Source: Przewalskia tangutica
Lineage: Eukaryota; Streptophyta; Magnoliopsida; Solanales; Solanaceae
Length of the DNA: 64,000 nt
NCBI GenBank assembly: GCA_029844215.1
Contig: CM056724.1
Location: 30,170,446-30,234,445 of the forward strand
Direction of reading: 5' to 3'
Under the pieces are notes generated by a model, which did no database searches, was not told the origin of the DNA, and was given only the letters and a program-made list of their open reading frames with translations. Positions 47,556 through 59,487 of the stretch are shown in pieces. Positions within the stretch are counted from its first letter, which is position 1. Every line of letters starts with the position of its first letter. Position numbers and translations under genes: made by a program.

Positions 47556-47726
47556 CTAGTGGCGGATTTACTCTAAGCATGGTGGTGCAGTTGCACCACC
47601 AGAATTTTTAATTTTTTTTACTAAAACGATGTCGTTTTGATGTTTAACATGAATTTTTTTTGCTACGCAAAAAAATATTACTTTGTATATTTGCACCACC
47701 AAATTTTATTGCCTGGAACCGCCACT
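47556..47726. mobile_element. Small hAT-like MITE
   Basis: The ends ctagtggcgg and, in reverse, agtggcggttcc are flanked by acattcag (47548-47555) and gcattcag (47727-47734), 7 of 8 matching. The centre holds the palindrome aaaacgatgtcgtttt. 171 bp, no coding capacity. Confidence 0.65.
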
Positions 47727-47734
47727 GCATTCAG

Positions 47735-48136
47735 CCCAACATGAATGATAATAGTGCAGTAAGACTAATATGTAATGATAGTCGTGCAAAGATTATTATT
47801 TTCCGATATCAATGAAAAAAAAGATATGTATACCTATGAAGAGCGTGAGGGCTCATTTTTCCATTTTTTCTTGTAACTCATATATTATTAATATTGGTAT
47901 ATCTTATTTTATTATGCATAAAATAATACATGTATTTCGGAAGAATTTATGAGAGTATTATTTATTCTGAAAACCAAAAAGAAACAATGTATTAATAAAA
48001 TGGATTGTGATGTCAGGGGTGGATGTAGTGCATATTTTATGGCCTTATGCGTCTATTTGAACCTGTTAACTTTGACTCAAATCGAATATACGTGTGACAA
48101 ATTCACAAAAGTACAAATACTATAAGAGATTTGAAC
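47735..48136. other. Intergenic DNA with a possible truncated MITE
   Basis: No gene. Text from 48015 (caggggtggatgtagtgc) looks like the left end of a CAGGGGCGGA-type hAT MITE that is cut by the Z LTR at 48137. Confidence 0.35.
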
Positions 48137-49770
48137 TTAATTAAGTGAGTAAGTGGGCCAAGCCCACTACCCTGTAGGTAGGGCACGATGTTGTACAAAA
48201 GAAAAGAGAGGGGAGAACGCAACAAGCAGCAAAACAAAGGGACGAGAAGGACAAAAAATAATAATAGCTGGTGTAAAAATATAGACGATAAGAAACATAT
48301 GAACGTTATTAGGTATATAATTAAAAGATAGCTGAAAGAATATAAGGTAAAACAACAAGAAACATAAAGAGGTAAAATTATACAATAATAAAACGTGAGC
48401 AGCAGCAAAAAACGTGAGGAGCAAAAAGAAAGAAAAGAAAGAGAGGAAAAAGGAAAAGGGGAGGAGAAAACCCTAGCAGCAAAAGAAAATAAAAAAACCC
48501 TAGTAGCTAGACGAGGAGAAAACGCTCAATTAAATTCATGTTAGATTCTATGTTCTATGGCTGAGTTAATCTATTCATGATCTTTATAATGATGTGTTGT
48601 AGAATGAAGTAAAAATTCTAAAGAAGTCATTACACGGAAATTCCATAATCCGTTTGAACAAGAGAAACTTGAGCGATTATCATGGAATAATAATTGCAGC
48701 AGCTTGTAAAATGTGAAAACTGTATAAATTTGTAGAGAATATAAAAGTATGGGCTGAATGAAATTACTATGTTCCCGTAAGTTTGATATCTTACGGAGAT
48801 AAATCTGATTTATGGTTTGAAAGTTATAATTGTTTAAAGTTTCTGCCTCGTTTTACCGAAACCCGGGCGACACATAATATAAACCGTGAAAACTGTACAA
48901 TTCCGTAAGGAATATGAAAATATGGGCTGAATGAAAGTTGTAGATCTCTTTGTTCCCATCAGTTTGAGATCTTACGGAGATAAATACTACATGTGGTTTG
49001 AAAGATATGACTGTTCAAAGTTCTGTCTTGTTTTACCAAAAAATTCTGGAAAGTTAAAAGAAAGGAATGTTATTTGAAATTCCTGAAGTTATGCTAATAT
49101 TTTTATATGTGTAAGGGTTTAGTCATACAATTGAAATGGTAAATAAATATTGTTGATATAAAGATAGAAATATGAGTGTCCTTAGATTTGTATTATAATG
49201 CAGTTCACATATTTTCTTGGTTTTAATCGTTTAGAGGCTCTACGCAAGGGGAAGGCCTTGGTTGATTGTTCGTGGTACCCGCTCGGCATTAAGGTAGGTT
49301 ATGATTTACTTGAGTTAGACTCTGATTAGAGAATCGTATGTAGTTGTAGGAAGTGACAGGGATAGCATTATAGGCCTTCGGGCATGAAGTGAAGCTGAAT
49401 TATAATTACGTTGGTTTCGTCACTTTTATGTGACTTGTCTTCATATGTGTTATTTTTCTGTGATTATCATCTGATTGTATGTTAGTGCTTGTGTTGATAT
49501 TTGATATCATGCCTGACATACTTTCCATATTATTTGTGATGATTTATGGCCTCTGAGGTTTCTGTCGGAGAGCGTGAGTGATTGGCATCCGAGGTTTCCG
49601 CCGGAGAGCGTGAGTGATTGGCCTCCGAGGTTTCCTCCGGAGAGCGTGAGTGATTGGCCTCTGAGGTTTCTGCTGGAGAGCGTGAATGATTGGCCTCCGA
49701 GGTTCTGCCGGAGAGCGTGAGTGATTGATGGCCTCCGAGCGTGAGTGATTGATGGCCTCCGGAGAGTGTA
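48137..49770 (+). mobile_element. 5' LTR of element Z, truncated on both sides
   Basis: It matches 51152-52760 closely over its whole length, including the 36-bp minisatellite. Relative to the full copy it lacks the first ~105 bp and the last ~700 bp. It probably results from deletions in an LTR retrotransposon of Ty3/gypsy type. The frames on either strand with hydrophobic or repetitive peptides are by-products. Confidence 0.7.
49548..49760. repeat. 36-bp minisatellite in the Z 5' LTR
   Basis: About five units of the pattern ggcctccgaggtttc + tgccggagagcgtgagtgatt, with small variations and shortened final units. The 36-bp length gives open repeating frames on both strands (12-residue repeat on minus). 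Confidence 0.85.
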
Positions 49771-51045
49771 ATGAGACATCGCACTCAGAGTTGTTACGGT
49801 TGTGAAGGGTATGAGGCCAAAAACCATTTATCAAAGTATTCGGAGTGGTAAATGAGACAAGTGAAAGAACAAAAAGGAGGACTTGAGGTATTTTGATTTT
49901 TTAAGGATTTATCAAATTTGTGTGACTAGCTAGGATTAATTGAGAAACATGAAGATTAAGTCGAAGGGTATAGTTGTACCAAGTTAATGAGTTGGATGAA
50001 ATTTTAGTTAGGTTAGAGTGACAACACAAGATTGATTATTCAAGATAAAATGGACGGAATGAGTCATCACAGACTTTTGGAAGGCTCACTACTTATACCG
50101 TTAATGTTCGGAATCAGTTCGAGTGACTAGTAGCGATATTCGAGAAATTGTACATTTTACACCTGGTCGGATCTGCTCATCTAGGGTCAAGTGGATTATG
50201 GATGGGTTACCAGAGATGCGTATCTGTATCCTAGTAGCCCATTTTTAAAGATGATAGATTTTATTTCAGGATAGAGATATAATGGGTTTATCAGGCTTAT
50301 TGGAGTTTACCAGGAGATTCGATAATATTTAGTTGATGGCAACTTTACGAACAGTTCTAACGGTTTGCACATGTACTTAGTGATATACTGAGGAGTTACA
50401 AATTGATGTGGAAGGTCGTTGAAGTGATGGATAGATAGTATGGTTGAGTACTTCAAATATGAATGACTTAAGAATATTTGTGTGTGGTAAGACACATAGA
50501 TAGCAGGATTTGATACTTTTGGGATTGCTAAATGCGTAATAAGGTGTTGCATTAAGAAATTTTATGGCTTTGAAAGGTGGTGTACGAGGCCATAGGCCTT
50601 ATGTTGGAGTGTTCAATTGGATGAACGAGTTTAGTGAAAGTAATAGGAGGAGAGTTTGAGGTAATTAGATTTAATGAAGTTTATCGTATTTGGATGAATA
50701 GTGTAAGTTGACAAACCTGAAGATTTAAAGTCATAAGGTATAGTTCATCGGTACTCGATCGATTGACGACTTGGGAAAATTTTAGTTTTTGAAGACTAGA
50801 GTGACAACACCGGATTGTGTATTCATGAGAAAATGGATGAGATGGATCAACACAGACTTATGGAAGACTTACTACTTATTTTATAAAGATATGGAATTAG
50901 TCGGGGTGACTATTAGTGATATTTGGAGAATTGTACATTTTGCATCGGAGTAGATATCCTCAGTTGTTCGACAGTTCAGGTACCTCTTTTCCTCTACCCC
51001 TACCCTTGTCGCTCGAGGACTAGCGATTGTTTGATTGGTATCTAA
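49771..51045 (+). mobile_element. Internal region of Z, non-coding, with a large direct duplication
   Basis: No gag/pol similarity. About 49793-50165 and 50575-50950 are diverged direct copies (shared: 'gagtgacaacac', 'catcacagactt'/'caacacagactta', 'actacttat', 'gaattgtacatttt'), giving a period near 785 bp. The segment right before the 3' LTR contains 'gctcgaggactagcga', a text common just upstream of gypsy 3' LTRs. The PBS expected on the left is missing. Confidence 0.5.
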
Positions 51046-53483
51046 TGTAACGACCCGTTTGGTCGTTTAACACTTTAAAACTACGAAAAGGATATGGGAC
51101 TACGTGGTAATTATTTATATGATTTTTTAATATATGAAATGAGGCATAAAATTAATTAAGTGAGTAAGTGGGCCAAGCCCACTACCCTGTGGGTAGGGCA
51201 CGGTGTTGTACAAAAGAAAAGAGAGGAGAGAACGCAGCAAGCAGCAAAACAAAGGGACGAGAAGGACAAAAAATAATAATAGCTGATGTAAAAATATAGA
51301 CGATAAGAAACATAGGAACGTTATTAGGTATATAATTAAAAGATAGCAGAAAAAATATAAGGTAAAACAACAAGAAACATAACGAGGTAAAATTATACAA
51401 TAATAAAACGTGAGCAGCAGCAAAAAACGTGAGGAGCAAAAAGAAAGAAAAGAAAGAGAGGAAAAAGGAAAAGGGGAGGAGAAAACCCTAGTAGCTAGAC
51501 GAGGAAAAAACGCTCAATTAAATTCAGGTTAAATTCCATGTTCTATGGTTGAGTTAATCTATTCATGATCTTTATAATGATGTGTTGTAGAATGAAATAA
51601 AAATTCTAAAGAAGTCATTACACGGAAATTCCACAATCCGTTTGAACAAGAGAAACTTGAGGGATTATCATGGAATAAATATTGCAGCAGCTTGTAAAAC
51701 GTGAAAACTGTATAAATCTGTAGAGAATATAAAAGTATAGGCTGAATGAAAGTTGTATATTACTCTGTTCCCGTAAGTTTGATATCTTACGGAGATAAAT
51801 CCGACTTATGGTTTGAAAGTTATGGTATTTAAAGTTTACGCCTCGTTTCTGAAACCAGCGTCTGAGAATATAAAACGTGAAAACTGTACAATTCCGTAAG
51901 GAATATGAAAATATGGGCTGAATGAAAATTGTAGATCTATTTGTTCCCGTCAGTTTGAGATCTTATGGAGATAAATAAGACATGTGGTTTGAAAGATATG
52001 ACTGTTCAAAGTTCTGCCTTGTTTTACCAAAAAAATCTGGAAAGTTGAAAGAAATGAATGTTATTTGAAATTCCTGAAGTTATGCTAATATTTTTATATG
52101 TGTAAGGGTTTAGTCATAGAATTGAAATGGTAAATAAGTATTGTTGATATAAAGATAGAAATATGGGTGTCCTTAGATTCGTATTATAATGTAGTTCACA
52201 TATTTTTTAGATTTTAATCGTTCAGAGGCTCTACGCAAGGGGAAGGCCTTGGTTGATTGTTCGCGGCACCCGCTCGGCATTGAGGTAGGTTATGGTTTAC
52301 TTGAGTTAGATTTTGATTATAGAATCGTATGTAATTGTAGGAAGTGACAGGGATAGCATTATAGGCCTTCGGGCATGAAGTGAAGCTGAATTATAATTAC
52401 GTTGGTTTCGTCACTTTTATGTGACTTGTATTCATATGTGTTATTTTTCTGTGATTATCATCTGATTGTATGTTAGTGCTTGTGTTGAGATTTGATATCA
52501 TGCCTGACATACTTTCCATATTATTTGTGATGATTTATGGCCTCCGAAGTTTCTGTCGGAGAGCATGAGTGATTGGCCTCCGAGGTTTTTGCCGGAGAGC
52601 GTGAGTGATTGGCCTCCGAGGTTTCCGCCGGAGAGCGTGGGTGATTGGCCTCCGAGGTTTCTGTCGGAGAGCGTGAGTGATTGGCCTCCTAGGTTTCTGC
52701 CGAAGAGCGTGAGTGATTTGCCTCCGAGGTTTCTGCCGGAGAGCGTGAGTGATTGATGGCCTCCGAGGTTCTATTCGGAGAGCACGAGTGGTACATGGAC
52801 TTCGCGGGTCCCCCATGGGTCATGGCTTGAAGGCACTGCCTTAGCATGTGTGTACGAGAGTGGAGTGAGAGAGAGAGGTGACTATTGCATTGCATTGCAT
52901 TCATCCACTCTTATAATTGACTGATCATTTGGTGAAATTATATATGTCTTGGTTGATTCTCGATTTCTTTACACTTTACATACGTGACCATGCTTGTTTG
53001 TTCTATGTGCTACTTGTTAGTTTCAACTTCTTCATGCGTTATCTAATCAATGTCGGCCTATGATGCTTACCGGTACTAGTGTTGTACTGATATTACTCTT
53101 GCTGCACTTTTGGTGAGTACAGAGTACGATCCAGCTTCCAGTTCTACGCCTCGTGGCTGATTCGCGAGGTGGACATCTTCTAGTCATTCAGGGTGAGCTA
53201 CTTGGCCGTCCGTGGCCCCTGAAAGACTTCTTAGTTATTTACATTTTTTCGTTGGTTATTGATAGACTATGTGTAGCCTTCGGGTATTTTTAGACTTCTA
53301 TTTTCAGACTTGTTAGTGCTCTTGTACCCGTTTGACCAGATTTTGGGGGATTTCGTATTTAAGACTTAGTAACTTCTTTTCGTTACTTTATTTTCTGTTG
53401 ATTAACTTGTTATTGAGAATGTGGTTCGCCTACTCGAGGGAATAGGGTAGGTGTCATCACGACTCGTGAGTTAGGTCGTGACA
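51046..53483 (+). mobile_element. 3' LTR of element Z
   Basis: 2,438 bp from TGTAACGACCCGTTTGG to ...GTTAGGTCGTGACA. The ends GTCGTGACA and TGTAACGACC are the same kinds seen, inverted, in the X and Y LTRs, so this is a Ty3/gypsy family in plus orientation. Contains the 36-bp minisatellite at 52539-52792. It ends exactly where bZIP coding similarity starts (53484). Confidence 0.7.
52539..52792. repeat. 36-bp minisatellite in the Z 3' LTR
   Basis: About seven units of ggcctccgaggtttctgccg + gagagcgtgagtgatt, against about five in the partner LTR. Units are 90% or more alike, so copy number has changed since insertion. Confidence 0.85.
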
Positions 53484-53498
53484 CTAATACTCTTAAGG

Positions 53499-54993
53499 AT
53501 GTCTTTAATACATGTCGGTGTTATTAAAAGTGAGAGTAAACTTGATGATATAGTGCCTAAATTCAATCAGCAAAATGGTATAGTCTTGCCAATGACAATG
53601 TCATTGCCAAGGCCTATTCAATCATATTCAGATACTATTAGTTTTGAGAATCATCAGACTATAGATGTTAATTATCCTGAGAAAATTACCGCGAATATGG
53701 AAATGGCATCAGCAACAACAACAACATCGTCGAATGAACGTCAGTTGAACGAAGAAAAGAAGAGGCCTTTCACGGATGAGAAGATGGAGAAAAGTATTGA
53801 AAGGAGGAAGAGGAGGAAGATCAAGAACAGAGAATCAGCTGCAAGGTCAAGAGCGAGGAAACAGGTAAAGAAGTGATATTTTTTGGGGGAAATTACTATC
53901 ATATACCATTTAGTCATCGAGTTTACAAAATATGTACACAATATATAGGTAGTGTATACTTTATGCTAAATATAATATGCATACCTATACACAACGTATA
54001 CAGCCGAAGTGTATAGGTAGTATATACATCTGCCTTGTTGGTAAACTAGTTGGCCGAAAGGTACATTTATGTAAGTTTTCCTCTTTTTTTCTAGCTATTT
54101 TCTTTGTTGCTTGCTCACATTGCTGGTCCCAAGTTCGGATTAAGTAATAGGATTGCGGCAAGTTAACATAAAATTAGTCAATTCGTGATGTTATTTTTGT
54201 TTCATGAATAATTTAATCTTACATGGATTTTGCTTTGGGAATTCTAGGCTCACACAAAACAATTGGAGCAAGAGGTGTTAGAATTGAGGAACACTAACAG
54301 TTGGCTGAAAAAGCAAAAGGTGAAATTAACACTCAAATTCTCTCAAACTTTACCTGTTTATTTGATCAAAACAACTTAGTGTGTGAGTGAATGTTTATTT
54401 CTTGTTTATGTATACATATCGAATTCAATCTTTAGTTTAAAGTTTTGTGCTTCACTTTTATGTATTCCCATCTATTGGGTAAAGAGATCTATGCTTTTGT
54501 TACAGGATTACAGTGGCTAGTTGAAGTAGAATCTTTAAAAGAGTAAAAGCAATTTGCATCTTTAAAAGTTCTGGTGTAAAGGCTAGAGAATAGATTCTTG
54601 AGGCATCCACAGATTGTTTTATGATAATGTATGACTTTAAACTGCAAGATTATATGACCCAAAAGAAGAACCAAAAAGGGGGGGAAATCAAACATTTTTT
54701 ATCTAAGATAGTATGCTATATTGTGTTGGATTTAAGTCAGATACACTGACGGTATACACAAAATTATTTCATCAGTATAATTATACCTATTATAACATGT
54801 ACACTTCATTCAAGGGGTTATCAATCAATGTTTCTTAAATAGAATTACATGTAACACTTTATAACTCTATTTTCTTATGCTAGTAATTTTCATGTTGTTT
54901 TTATTGTTAACAGGATTTGGAAAAAAATTGTGCTCAAATGCAGCTTCTGAACCTAGATACCAACTCCGGAGAACCATCTCAGCTTCCTTCTGA
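53499..54993 (+). pseudogene. Group A bZIP transcription factor (ABI5/AREB/DPBF-like), truncated and frameshifted
   Basis: Three exons with GT...AG introns: to 53864, 54248-54319 and from 54914. Exon 1 ends with the basic region KNRESAARSRARKQ (N-x7-R). Exon 2 encodes KQLEQEVLELRNTNSWLKKQ with zipper Leu every seventh residue. Exon positions and sequence fit group A bZIPs, which bind ABA-responsive G-box/ABRE DNA as dimers in the nucleus. In exon 3 the spliced frame reads DLEKNCAQMQLL and then leaves the family pattern, running to a stop at 55045. One frame over, 54949-54993 reads EPRYQLRRTISASF and a stop, the conserved C-terminal kinase-target motif. A single missing base near 54945-54948 explains this. 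The N-terminal domains (C1-C3) are missing: the Z LTR abuts at 53483. ATG 53499 is merely the first in frame. Confidence 0.85.
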
Positions 54994-55045
54994 GTCTCAA
55001 TTTTCATTTATGTTGTTGGGACGGTTCAGAAATGTCGACGGGTGA

Positions 55046-56000
55046 GTGTGGGATAATAATGCATTTTTTGAAGAATTCCGGATGTGGCAACAATTTTAGA
55101 GAATCCGAACAACATAAATTTCCATAACAAAGGGCAAAGCCTTTTATTTATCCTCACACTATGATCCTTCTCTATTTTAATTTGATCTGAGTTGGCCAGC
55201 TTTAAGATATTTTGCTAAGGTTTTTTTGGTTTAAGGTTCTGAGAAGTGCAAGTTGACCATAATCCAACCATGGCGTGGTTGCCATTTTATCTCTCAAGGT
55301 ATAGTATTTCTCTATTATAATGGACTAGTGGTAATGTAACTACCAATGCGATCGAATAGAATTTAGGAATCGAACTTTTTTGGATTGTTTTTATTGATAA
55401 TATTGCGGAATTACAACGAAATCACCTAAACAATAGCAACTACAAGCTTAGGAACCCTAGACTTCCATTAATAAACTTCCAAGCTCCAATTCATGTGCAA
55501 ACGGAATCAGAAATGGTGAGAATCGAAGAGAAAGAACAGAGAATAAGATTAGATGAAAGAGAGAAAAAGAAGAGGGAAAATAAGAGTGTACTACAAAATC
55601 CACTGCATGTCGCCCCCCGGCACACTCACCCATCCTGCAAACGGCCGATTTCGCATCTCCAATCCCGCAACATCTCGAAACAACTCGCTTCCCAACTAGT
55701 GTCAACACTCCCACACTACATAACTCGCCACTATCTGCCTTCCTCCCCCTTCCCCGCGCCACCCACTGCCACCCCGCTCCCTGACCCACATTCCCTCAGA
55801 ACATCCCGTCACCCACTGCCCAGCCCCACACCACACTGCCAAATCCCGCCAAACCCCTCCCCACCCACTGCCCTACAACCCGAGACCCACTGCCCCGCCC
55901 CCGTACCCACACACCAAATGTAAACTCATGCCAAATACGAGATTTTCAAATGTAAAGTCCACTTTAACCTATCCACACAATCCATAGCACCAATACTTAA
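55046..56000. other. bZIP 3' flank and C-rich unclassified DNA
   Basis: 55046-55330 may be former 3' UTR. 55340-55500, read on minus, resembles a Copia LTR tail. 55735-55920 is very C-rich (many cccactgcc units); the 142-codon frame there is proline-rich low complexity without a domain. No gene called. Confidence 0.4.
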
Positions 56001-57530
56001 AAACCTAAAACTAGTCAAACTTGACCCGAATTGGAATGCGGCCATGTGTGAAGAGTTTGATGCGCTTACCACTCAGCGTATGTGGGATCTTGTTCTGAGG
56101 ACAGAGGGGTGAATGTGATTCATTGCATGTGGCTCTTTCTTCATAAGTTCAGAGATAGTGGTGATCTTGAATGCCACAAGGCCAGAGTTGTGGCAAATGG
56201 CATAACGCAGTAGAAAGGTGTTGATTGTGGTGAGACTTTCAGTCTGGTGGTCAAATCGACTACTATTCGCATTGTTCTGAGCATAGTTATGGGTAAGAAC
56301 TGGTTGATTCATCAGCTTGATGTGAAAAATATGTTATTACATGGGGATTTGAAAGAAACAGTTTACATGCACCAATCGCCAGACTTTGTACATCCATAGG
56401 CTCATCATCATGTCTGCCATTTATGTAAGTCTCTGTATGGTTTGAAATAGCTCCCCATGCTTGGTATGAGCGTTTCACTATTTATATTATGCAAATTGGA
56501 TTTGTATGCAGCAAATGTGACAATTCATTATTCATTTTTAATCGAGGTAGTGACATTGCATACTTGTTATTATATGTGGATGATATTATTCTGACTGTCT
56601 CTTCTGATGTGTTGAAAAATGAGATCATTCGGCTGCTTAAATTAGAATTCTCAATGACAGACTTGGGGAAGTTGAGTTACTTCTTGTGGATTTATGTGAC
56701 TAGATCTGCAGATAACATGTTCGTATGCCAGCGTAAGTATGCGGAAGAAATTGTGTAAAGGGTAAAATGGTGAATTGTAAAATTATGCCTACTCCAGTCG
56801 ACTCGAAATCGAAACTCAGTGTTGCTGACGGTGATCCGGCGTCTGACCTCACTCTCTATAGGAGTCTTGCAGGTGCACTTCAGTATCTTACATTCACCAG
56901 GCCTGACATTGCATATGTTGTTCAACAGGTTTGTTTATTCATGCATGTCCCCAGGGAGCCTCACTTTACAGCTCTTAAACGTATTGTTCGATACGTTAAG
57001 GGCACTCTTGATTATGGATTACATCTCTACCGCTCTGCACCGATCAGGCTGATATCATACACATACGCCGAGTGGGTAGGTTGTCCGGACACGCGGCATT
57101 CCACATCCGACTACTGTGTGTTCTTAGGTGACAATCTTATCTTGTGGTCTGCCAAGAGACAAGACACACTCTCCTGATCGAGTGCAGAAGCTTAGTATAG
57201 AGGCGTTGTAAACGTTATAACTGAGATATGCTGGCTCTGAAACCTCCTCCTAGAGCTTCAATGTCCCTTACGTAAGGCTTCTATGGTTTATTGTGATAAC
57301 ATATATCCGGTATACTTATCTCATAATCCGGTTCAGCATAAGAGAACCAAGCACATTGAGATGGATATACATTTTGTTCGTGAGAAAGTTTCTATATGTC
57401 ATGTTAAGGTGTTGCATGTGCCTTCTTCGAATCAATATGCAGATATTTTCACAAATGAGCTTCATCAGCAGTTGTTCATCGACTTCAGATTCAGTCTCAG
57501 TGTCCTGCCTCCTCCCGCTCCGACTGAGGG
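56001..57530 (+). pseudogene. Copia F pol remnant: reverse transcriptase and RNase H
   Basis: Starts inside the RT domain (MCEEFDALTTQRMWDL-like text near 56045), then with stops and shifts: HQLDVKN-type text near 56320, and an open stretch 56489-56758 with CDNSLFIFNRGSDIAYLLLY and the catalytic YVDDIILTVS. 56767-57177 gives TPVDSKSKL, YRSLAGALQYLTFTRPDIAY, YAEWVGC (usual form YADWAGC; here the RNase H Asp is Glu) and FLGDNLILWSAKRQ. 57283-57470 adds VYCDN and RTKHIEMDIHFVREKV. Order and residues resemble Copia B. Gag, protease and integrase are missing on the left. A polypurine tract, gaggggggtg, closes it. Confidence 0.8.
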
Positions 57531-57533
57531 GGG

Positions 57534-57726
57534 TGTATTAGTAAATATTACAATATATTCATCATATATTTTGTAATTAATAATATTGTATAATTATGAT
57601 AAAAATAGGATCCTTGTTCAATTAGGATTCAACATTATACACATTATATATATTTGTATTAATGAAAAAACTCCTCAATGAAGATTAATACAATCTTACG
57701 GTACTTACTTATAACTTATGATAGCA
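57534..57726 (+). repeat. Probable 3' LTR of Copia F
   Basis: Starts TGTATTAGTAAATATTACAA right after the polypurine run and contains 'attaatgaaaaaactcctca'. The end near tgatagca is a guess from the TG...CA rule. No 5' partner was found. Confidence 0.4.
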
Positions 57727-58232
57727 TAATGTATTAACATAGTCAGAGACTCAGAGTCAAAATAATATCTTAGTGGATACACAAAATCTTCAACCGATAT
57801 AAAATCTTCAATATGACAATAAATTGAATTAAATACAACTCCATACTTCAAATTTCAACAACTTTCAAAACATGAATGTTCAACTTCATGGGATACAACT
57901 GGGAATTATGAAATACCTCAAGAACCAATGTAAAATTATCCAAAAAATAAGGGTAGAGAAAGTGGGACCTATTTTTGCCAATGGTAGTAGGAACATAACA
58001 AAGCATTAGATTCTGTTCCTTATTATCTTTGTCCATTTAATCAAATGTTGCGTAAAACTCTCTTTAGCCATTCCCATTCTCTCTCTCATATTCCAGGACC
58101 AGGTAACAATTTTCTCACTAAAAGCTTTTATTTTCCTGGAAAATATGTAGAATTTATTCAGCTATAACACATATTTTTGCAGCTAAGAAGATCTTAAGGG
58201 TCAGGTGTATATGTTTTGTTATTGGTGTGCAG
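57727..58232. other. Intergenic or 5' leader DNA
   Basis: Mostly AT-rich. 58040-58102 has a CT-rich leader-like stretch ending ggaccag before gtaac, which would suit a 5' UTR exon with a donor, upstream of the possible exon at 58233. Confidence 0.3.
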
Positions 58233-58328
58233 GTGTTGATCAGGGGAAAACTAGCCGTACAAATGGAGGTTATGCTTAACAACACTACTCTGCTAACGTG
58301 TGCTTCCGTGATTTTAGCATCCATCCAG
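58233..58328 (+). CDS. Possible isolated first coding exon of an unknown gene
   Basis: An acceptor-like ggtgtgcag precedes 58233. ATG 58263 opens 22 codons (MEVMLNNTTLLTCASVILAS...) that stop exactly at a donor-like cag/gttact at 58328. The C-terminal half is hydrophobic, as in a signal peptide or membrane anchor. I do not recognise the protein. No second exon is visible, and about 250 bp downstream the sequence becomes Copia E. It may be the remnant of a gene split or cut off by that element, or chance. Confidence 0.25.
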
Positions 58329-58579
58329 GTTACTACTCCAACTAAAAATTGCCACTTTTAGTGCCTTTTGGCCATTGATAGTTTTTACTTTCCCCCCAAA
58401 TATTATCTGAAAATTGTTGTATAATTTTGAAGTTAAAATCCAGATTTTTTTCAGAATTTGAAGAACTTGTACAGTGTTTTATATATATATATAAAAAAAG
58501 TATAGTATGCTCCTTTTGATGTACAGAAAATAGTAATCTACTATTACAAGGGCTAAAAAAAAATAGTCAATTATGTGTT

Positions 58580-59487
58580 ACAATAGACTTTATGCCATCA
58601 AGAGTTGAGGCAACAATTATAGTTGGTGGTCTTGATCTTTGTTCTTGAATCTTCCGCCTTGGATCTGACGAAACGATTGCTTAAGATTGGAAAAGAAGAA
58701 CTTGTTCTTAGCAGTGGTTTTCCTCACTGTTTTTGTGTCATCTTTCTTGTATTGTGTAGTCTCTTGTCCCCTCTCAAATCTGAAAGTAAGGCTTGATTAT
58801 ATAGTGTTGTTGGAGGAGGAGAGGTGTTAAAGGGCAGTTAAGAGGGCTATTATGAAGCACCATGAAAGCCAAAACGTTTAGGAATTAAGTGTCCAACGTT
58901 TCAACAACTTAATGTGACATTAAACCTCTGAAACGCCCTTGGTGCCGTGGCCCTGCAGGCTGGCGTCGCAGCGCCGAAACTCCTGAGAGTTGGCGTCGTG
59001 GCCCTGCAGCCTGGCGCCGGCGCTTTCCAGAAAATTCAGGAACCAAAGGGTCCAAAAAGATAATGTCAGAAGAAGCCCAACAGCCCATGCCCCGACCCGG
59101 ACCGAGCGTGTGGTAGTGGCGCGCGTGTGGGCCTAGTCTCGAACCCAAGCACACCTAGGTCCTCCCTCATTCAAACACATGGGTTACCCCTTGGGGTCTT
59201 AATCCCTTATTCAGTTTAGAGACTTATAACAAGAACAATTTTTCCTTTTCCTACCGATGTGGTAGATTTGTCACACACCACTCTTCCATGTCTCAAACAC
59301 CTTACTTCGTGGACCAATATCTCTTCCATTTCTCAATGGAATTTGACGATTCTTGACCCTACGGTCATCTACTCACTTAGTATATTACACACGAGTAGAG
59401 AACCAGATTCTCCAACATATGAAATCATGATTTGTAAGTCATTGAAGATGGGCGGACCCAACCTCCACCAAAGACAAATTTCCAACA
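58580..59487 (-). repeat. 3' LTR of Copia E
   Basis: The inner edge ...TTTCCAACA (59487) next to a polypurine tract mirrors the TGTTGG start of the Copia D LTR. The left edge is approximate. It holds a GC-rich module at 58920-59040 similar to that in the D LTRs ('ccctgcag', 'ggcgccggcgc'). 59335-59487 is repeated at 62815-62978. Confidence 0.6.

Noticed and set aside
48103..48424. Hydrophobic minus-strand frames, repeated at 51127-51439
   Set aside because: Both copies lie in the Z LTRs. The Leu/Phe-rich peptides come from an A/G-rich plus strand and match no membrane protein I know.
49507..49834. Three overlapping minus-strand frames with a 12-residue repeat
   Set aside because: They are by-products of the 36-bp minisatellite in the Z LTR. 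The same happens at 52535-52904.
55495..55923. 142-codon open frame, proline-rich
   Set aside because: The second half is pure C-rich low-complexity DNA. There is no domain, no splice context, and an overlapping minus-strand frame of similar length.
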